Of a DNA stretch of 64,000 nt, positions 59,169-64,000 are shown in pieces. How positions within the stretch are numbered: position 1 is the stretch's first letter; each line of letters opens with the position of its first letter. The stretch comes from Altererythrobacter sp. (GTDB lineage Bacteria > Pseudomonadota > Alphaproteobacteria > Sphingomonadales > Sphingomonadaceae), in contig JAFKFN010000005.1 of assembly GCA_017308255.1 (NCBI GenBank), positions 186,001 to 250,000 of the forward strand, written 5' to 3'. The position numbers and the translations under genes are program-made. The notes under the pieces are model-generated. The model did not search any database. It was given only the letters and a program-made list of their open reading frames with translations, and was not told the DNA's origin.

Positions 59169-62100
59169 TCACGCCGCATGGCGCTCGCCGACCCGCAGGA
59201 GCTTGTGGCGCTCCATCAGGCGGGCGAGCACGTTCGGACCGTCGGCCCCCGTCGGGACGAACAGCCGCAGCTTCCACGAGATGATCTCCGAGATCAATCC
59301 CATCGCCTTCAGCCGGTCGCGCATGGCGTCGGTGAAACCCGACAGCTCGATCCGGTTCGTGCCCATGACGCGGGCGCGGCGAAGCTGGAGCCCGTCCGCG
59401 AGATCGAGGATCGTCTGGCCGTCCATCAGCGCGGAATAGGCGGCGTCGGGCGCCAGCACCGGGCCATTGTCGTTGGCTGTGGCGGTCGCCGCCCAGGCCG
59501 GGGACACACGGCGGCCGACGATCCGCTCGCCGTCGTCGGTCTGGAGCCGATAGACGCGCGTGGATTCCTGCGGCAGTCGCTTCCAGATCGGCAGCAGCAA
59601 CCCGGCGACGACGTGCATGGTGCTGGTGACGAACTCGGGGACGTCGGCCAGCTCCTTTTCCCAGGGGTGCGTGAACGCGGCGCGGTCGACCTCGCGCCAT
59701 TGCGTCTCGGCCATTGCCGCAAGCGGCATCGGCGTCGATTCCATCGGCCGGACCAGACGGATGCGCGGCTCGATGCTGCCGTCGTCGAGCTGAACCCCGC
59801 GCGTCGGGATCTGCACGGCGGCCCGGCCCGACTGCGCGTTGACGAGCAGCTTCGCGCGGCGGTCGCGCAGATGGTCGAGCGCCTCATCCAGCGTCACCGG
59901 CCGGTTGCGGTCCTTGCGTTCGATCGTCAGCAGCCGGGTTTCGGCCGAGGTGCCGGGATGGGTGTAGATGATCGTGCGCTCGACCACGGCGAAGCTCTCG
60001 GCCTGGAGCGTCTCCAGCCCCAGTTCATAGGTTCCGCTCGCGATCGCCCCCTCGATGCGGGTGGACAGCAGATCCTCGAACCGGGTGAACAGAATGTTCT
60101 GGAGGTCGATGGTGAGCGCCAGCATCCGGTTGAGGAAGGTCGTGATCGGCGGCAGCTCGTCTCGCAGGCCGCCCTCACCGCCGAGCGTCAGCCCGGTTGC
60201 GGCTTCGAAGGTGCCGAGCGAGCAGCCGTCGATCCGGCCCGCGTAGATCAGCCGGTAAAGCTGGCGCAGCGCATCGGTCGCATACCAGCTTTCCAGATTG
60301 TCCTCCGGGCGGAACAGTCCCTGGCCGCCCGTCTGGCGTTGACCGCGCGTGATCGCGCCCAGCGTGTCGAGACGCCGCGCGATGGTCGAGATGAAGCGCT
60401 TCTGCGCCTTCACATTGGTCGTTACCGGCCGGAACAGCGGCGGCTGCTTCTGGTTGGTGCGGTTCGACCGGCCGAAGCCCTGGATCGCGTTGTCGGCCTT
60501 CCAGCCCGCCTCGAGCAGATAATGGACGCGCAGCCGCTGGTTCTTCGCACCGAGGTCGGCATGGTAGCTGCGCCCGGTGCCGCCCGCGTCGGAGAAGATC
60601 AGGATGCGCTTGGCGTCGCCCTGGAAAGCGTCGGTTTCGGCGATGTTGGCCGAGCCCGGCCGGTTCTCGACGACGAAGCGGTCGATGCCGTCCGACCCCC
60701 GCCGCTTGACGATGCGCCGCGAGCGTCCCGTCACCTCGGCGACCATGTCGGTCCCGAAATGATGAAGCACCTGGTCGAGCGCGGCCGGGACCGGCGCCAG
60801 CGAAGCGAGCCGCTCGATCATCCGGTCCCGGCGTTCGATCGCCTCGCGCGATTCGACCGGATTGCCGTCCTTGTCGGTGACGGGCCGGGACGAAAGATTG
60901 CCTTCGCCGTCGGTGAACGGCTCGTAGAGCTGCACCGGGAAGCTGTGCTGGAGGTAGGAGAGCACATATTCGCGGGGCGTCACGTCCACCCGGACATCGT
61001 CCCATTCCTCGGTCGGGATCTCGGCGAGGCGGCGTTCCTGCAAGGCTTCGCCGGTCGAGACGATCTGGATGATGGCGGCGTGGCCAGCTTCGAGATCGCG
61101 CTCGATGCTGGCGATCATCGTCGCCGTCTGCATCGCCGTGATGAGGTGGTTGAAAAAGCGCTGCTTGGCGGACTCGAACGCGCTGCGCGCGGCCGATTTT
61201 GCCTGACTGTTCAGGTTGCTGCCGGCGGCGCGCATCGCCGCGTCGAGATTGTTGTGGATGACCTGGAAAGCGCCGGCATAGGCATCGTAGATGTCGATCT
61301 GCGGCGGGGTCAGCGCATGTTCGAGCATCTCATATTCGACGCCGTCGAAGGAGAGCGACCGCGCCGAGTAGAGGCCGAGCGCCTTGAGGTCGCGGGCGAG
61401 CACCTCCATCGCCGCGACCCCGCCATTCTCGACAGCGGTGATGAACTCGCCGCGCGTGGCGAACGGGAAATCCTCACCGCCCCACAGGCCGAGACGTTGG
61501 GCATAGGCGAGATTCTGCACGGTGGTCGCGCCGGTCGCGGAGACATAGACGATGCGGGCATCCGGCAGCGCGTGCTGGAGCCGCAGCCCCGCGCGGCCCT
61601 GCTGCGAGGGGGCCTGATCGCCGCGCTCGCCCTTGCCGCCCGCCGCGTTCGCCATCGCGTGCGATTCGTCGAACACGATGACGCCGTCGAAATCGGCGCC
61701 CAGCCAGTCGACGATCTGCTGGACGCGGTTCGCCTTCTCGCCCCGGTCCTGCGAGCGCAGCGTCGCATAGGTGACGAACAGAATGCCCTCGTCGAGCGTG
61801 ATCGGCTTGCCCTGGCGGAAGCGCGAGAGCGGCGTGACCAGCAGGCGTTCCTGTCCCAGCGCCTCCCAGTCGCGCATCGCGTCTTGGTGCAAGGTCTCCG
61901 AGCGGCTGACCCACAGCGCGCGGCGGCGGCCCTTCAGCCAGTTGTCGAGGATGATGCCCGCGACCTGGCGGCCCTTGCCCGCGCCGGTGCCGTCGCCAAG
62001 CATCCAACCACGGCGGAAGCGAACGGCGGCCTCGGCATCATCGGGTGCCGCCGAGACGACGTCCCAGGTCTTGTCGACGGTCCAGGCGCCCGCGATCTGC

Positions 62101-63503
62101 TCGCCATGCGCTTCGCCCGCGAGGATGATGGATTCGAGCTGGGCGTCAGAAAGGATGCCGTCCTCGACCAGATGCGCCGGGAGCGACGGCCGATAGCTCG
62201 GCACCGGCGGCGGCACCGAGGCCATCGCGGCGGACTGCACCAGCGGGGTCGGATGCGCTTTGGCGCCGGGGATGCGGATCGACTGGAGCGCATAGGGCTC
62301 GTAGATCGCGTCGGTCAGCCGGCCGTTGTCGGGGGTGGTCTCATCGCAGGGCGCGTAGGCCAGCTCGACGCCTTCGGTGGCGGGAGCCGCGACGGCGGGC
62401 CGGGCGACGGCGACGCGGCGCACTGGCCGGGCGGCGATCGTCTGCACGGCAAGCGGCGCGGCGGGCGGCGGCGTGTCGGGCGCGGGCGTGCGCGGCGGCA
62501 CCTGGGCGAGCACCCAGCCGAGCAGCGTCGCGGTGTCGGGCGCGACGCCGGCCACTTCAGGGAACCGGCGCGGATCTTCGGCGGGCACGCGGTCGATCAC
62601 GGTAAGGCGCGTGTCGATCGACGTGCCGTGCTTGCGATAGACCCGGCCGTCGATCGCCGCCGAGAACAGGACGCGGCCGCGCTCCTGAAGCGCGACGAAG
62701 GCTTGCGCGAAGGCTGGATTGTCGGGCGCGCAGGACGCTCCGGTGATGACGACGAGGCGGCCGCCGGGGCGCAAGCGCGCGAGCGCCGAGCCGATATGGC
62801 GCAGCGCAGCATCCTTTATCCGCGCATCGACATGGGCGATCGCAGAGAACGGCGGGTTCATCACCACCGCGTCCGGCACGGCGGCGGGATCGAGATAGTC
62901 GTGGATATGGGCGGCGTCGTGCGTGGTGGCGCCGACCTGCGGGAATAGCAGGTCGAGCAGCGCGGCACGGGTTTCGGCCAGTTCGTTGAGCATCAGGCGC
63001 GCGCCGGCGATCTCGGCCTGGATCGCGAGCAGGCCAGTGCCGGCCGAGGGTTCGAGCACCCGCTCGCCCCGCTGGAAGCCAGCGGCGACGCCGGCGACAT
63101 AGGCGAGGCTGGCGGGCGTCGAGAATTGCTGGAGCGCTTCGCTGGTTTCCGAGCGGCGGGTATGCGTCGGCATCAGCCCCGCGATTCTTTCGATCAGCGC
63201 GAGGCGGGCCTGCGGTTCGGCGTGCTTGCGGAACAGCGTGTTTCCGTATTTACGCAGGAACAGGATCTGCGCGGCTTCGCAGGCGTCATAGGCCGATTTC
63301 CAGTCCCACAGCCCTTCGGCGTCGGAGCCGCCAAACGCGGCTTCCATCGCGCCGCGCAGCGCCTGGGCGTCGACGGCGCGGCCTGCTTCGAGATGGGGCA
63401 GGATAAGCTGGGCGGCGGCCAGCAGCTTCTCGGCGGTGTCGGCGAAATGGCGGGCAGCGCCAAGCGGCACGGCGGCGAGCGCCGTGGAACGGTTCAAGGT
63501 CAT
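59169..63503 (-). CDS. Methyltransferase + strawberry-notch helicase giant protein
   Basis: A 1444-residue protein. N-terminal methyltransferase-like domain: VLEPSAGTGLLAIQAEIAGA and the catalytic NPPF (about residue 213). Variable Pro/Ala middle. SF2 helicase core: Walker A-like GDGTGAGKGRQVAG (about 502), DEAD-box-like VIVFDESHAMANA (about 611), then the strawberry-notch C-terminal part (LIFSDAGGTGRSYHADLGAKNQ, about 968; IQGFGRSNRTNQ). Length is typical for element-borne versions (about 1400). It may modify and remodel the element's DNA during entry, in defence evasion or expression control. Confidence 0.9.
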   Translation of the reverse strand: MTLNRSTALAAVPLGAARHFADTAEKLLAAAQLILPHLEAGRAVDAQALRGAMEAAFGGSDAEGLWDWKSAYDACEAAQILFLRKYGNTLFRKHAEPQARLALIERIAGLMPTHTRRSETSEALQQFSTPASLAYVAGVAAGFQRGERVLEPSAGTGLLAIQAEIAGARLMLNELAETRAALLDLLFPQVGATTHDAAHIHDYLDPAAVPDAVVMNPPFSAIAHVDARIKDAALRHIGSALARLRPGGRLVVITGASCAPDNPAFAQAFVALQERGRVLFSAAIDGRVYRKHGTSIDTRLTVIDRVPAEDPRRFPEVAGVAPDTATLLGWVLAQVPPRTPAPDTPPPAAPLAVQTIAARPVRRVAVARPAVAAPATEGVELAYAPCDETTPDNGRLTDAIYEPYALQSIRIPGAKAHPTPLVQSAAMASVPPPVPSYRPSLPAHLVEDGILSDAQLESIILAGEAHGEQIAGAWTVDKTWDVVSAAPDDAEAAVRFRRGWMLGDGTGAGKGRQVAGIILDNWLKGRRRALWVSRSETLHQDAMRDWEALGQERLLVTPLSRFRQGKPITLDEGILFVTYATLRSQDRGEKANRVQQIVDWLGADFDGVIVFDESHAMANAAGGKGERGDQAPSQQGRAGLRLQHALPDARIVYVSATGATTVQNLAYAQRLGLWGGEDFPFATRGEFITAVENGGVAAMEVLARDLKALGLYSARSLSFDGVEYEMLEHALTPPQIDIYDAYAGAFQVIHNNLDAAMRAAGSNLNSQAKSAARSAFESAKQRFFNHLITAMQTATMIASIERDLEAGHAAIIQIVSTGEALQERRLAEIPTEEWDDVRVDVTPREYVLSYLQHSFPVQLYEPFTDGEGNLSSRPVTDKDGNPVESREAIERRDRMIERLASLAPVPAALDQVLHHFGTDMVAEVTGRSRRIVKRRGSDGIDRFVVENRPGSANIAETDAFQGDAKRILIFSDAGGTGRSYHADLGAKNQRLRVHYLLEAGWKADNAIQGFGRSNRTNQKQPPLFRPVTTNVKAQKRFISTIARRLDTLGAITRGQRQTGGQGLFRPEDNLESWYATDALRQLYRLIYAGRIDGCSLGTFEAATGLTLGGEGGLRDELPPITTFLNRMLALTIDLQNILFTRFEDLLSTRIEGAIASGTYELGLETLQAESFAVVERTIIYTHPGTSAETRLLTIERKDRNRPVTLDEALDHLRDRRAKLLVNAQSGRAAVQIPTRGVQLDDGSIEPRIRLVRPMESTPMPLAAMAETQWREVDRAAFTHPWEKELADVPEFVTSTMHVVAGLLLPIWKRLPQESTRVYRLQTDDGERIVGRRVSPAWAATATANDNGPVLAPDAAYSALMDGQTILDLADGLQLRRARVMGTNRIELSGFTDAMRDRLKAMGLISEIISWKLRLFVPTGADGPNVLARLMERHKLLRVGERHAA

Positions 63504-63598
63504 CGGGAATGCTCCGGGAGAGGTGTTGGGGTCGCAAGCCGGCGGACCCTCTCTCTCAACCCCGCCAGGCTCACCCCGTTCCGGCACCCCTCTCCCTC

Positions 63599-63787
63599 TC
63601 AGGGGATGCCGAAGTTCTCCGCGAGCCCGAGCGCCTTCAGCCGGTCGAAGTCGTCCTCGCGCACGATCTCATAGTCGTCGGACTTCCAGTGGTAGTGGCC
63701 GTCCCAGACCTCGCCGAGTTCCGCCCAGCCTCCGTCCGGCCAGACCGCGATGTCGTGCTCGGTGTAGGGCCGCTGCGTTTTTGTCAT
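63599..63787 (-). CDS. Small hypothetical protein
   Basis: A 62-residue acidic, Trp-rich protein (HDIAVWPDGGWAELGEVWDGHYHWKSDDYEIVREDDFDRLKALG). GGAGG lies 8 bases before ATG 63787. No family named. It sits upstream of the helicase gene on the same strand, 95 bp away. Confidence 0.7.
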   Translation of the reverse strand: MTKTQRPYTEHDIAVWPDGGWAELGEVWDGHYHWKSDDYEIVREDDFDRLKALGLAENFGIP

Positions 63788-64000
63788 TGTCAGATCCTCC
63801 GTGTCTCGCATGGGCACCGTCCCCGCTGGCGCCGGGAGAAAGGGGCCGGCCGCTGCCGTCACCGAGGAACGAGGGGAACCTGTTCACGGGTTGACGGCCT
63901 GAAGCGGCCGCGCCTCTTACCGGGCGTCGCATGGCGGGGAGGGCTTTCGCGCCGGATGGCTGAAGGATCTGGTGACGAGCAAAACGGCAGCATGGAGAGG
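63788..64000. other. Window edge without a recognised gene
   Basis: The last 213 bp show only short Arg/Gly-rich frames typical of GC-rich non-coding DNA. This probably contains the 5' region of the minus-strand operon starting at 63787. Confidence 0.4.

Noticed and set aside
57903..62948. Plus-strand open frame of 1681 codons antisense to the helicase gene
   Set aside because: Arg/Gly/His-rich, no motifs; the minus-strand helicase and methyltransferase motifs are clear.
1..64000. CRISPR array, tRNA, rRNA, integrase, transposase or insertion sequence
   Set aside because: No repeat-spacer pattern, tRNA-like cloverleaf, integrase or transposase motif was found, so none is reported.

Overview
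The window is very GC-rich, with tight operons joined by ATGA/TGATG overlaps. Its gene content (complete Trb-type mating-pair apparatus, DUF736, DUF2840, DUF2285, SapC, FecR with a twin-arginine-like TM segment) points to an alphaproteobacterium, most likely a sphingomonad. This is inferred from gene families only. It is a long segment of a conjugative element. A RepA-type initiator, a ParA and iteron-like repeats favour a plasmid. No integrase or attachment site is visible, so an integrative element is not excluded.

Layout. 1-2202 (minus strand): edge-truncated SMC/RecF-like ATPase, DUF1508 protein, two HU-like proteins. 2224-24255 (minus): a two-partner-secretion (TPS) island running from a TpsB transporter through an ExbB with a periplasmic DUF2341/LamG-like head, ExbD, a small frameshifted membrane protein, TonB, a porin, a secreted protein, a 3916-residue haemagglutinin-like exoprotein, SapC, an OmpH/Skp-like chaperone and small envelope proteins. 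24669-28979: an AraC regulator divergent from an operon of a second TonB, a stand-alone STN-domain protein, an ECF sigma factor and a FecR anti-sigma. 29178-30544: LysR regulator and a small Cys-rich protein.

30612-46053 (minus): conjugation genes: relaxase, VirD4/TraG, RHH protein, then trbB-C-D-E-J-K-L-F-G-I and DUF2274. A plus-strand DUF433/PIN toxin-antitoxin pair sits between the RHH gene and trbB. trbL carries an in-frame TGA. 46054-46996 holds inverted repeats that are oriT candidates. 46997-52121 (minus): transglycosylase, DUF736, TraF peptidase, DUF2840, RHH protein, DNA methyltransferase, ParA, iterons, RepA, AlpA-like HTH. 52249-63787: DUF2285 genes (one frameshifted), XRE regulator with a palindromic operator, SSB, thermonuclease, DUF2493, Toprim and a 1444-residue methyltransferase/strawberry-notch helicase.

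How it fits together. The backbone replicates, partitions and transfers the element. The cargo looks like a self-contained surface-protein export system: exoprotein, OM transporter, chaperone, its own TonB-ExbB-ExbD motor and an envelope-to-nucleus signalling arm (STN/FecI/FecR plus AraC). No TonB-dependent receptor is encoded here, so the motor may act on the TPS machinery or on an unusual envelope partner. That coupling is the main candidate for a new system.
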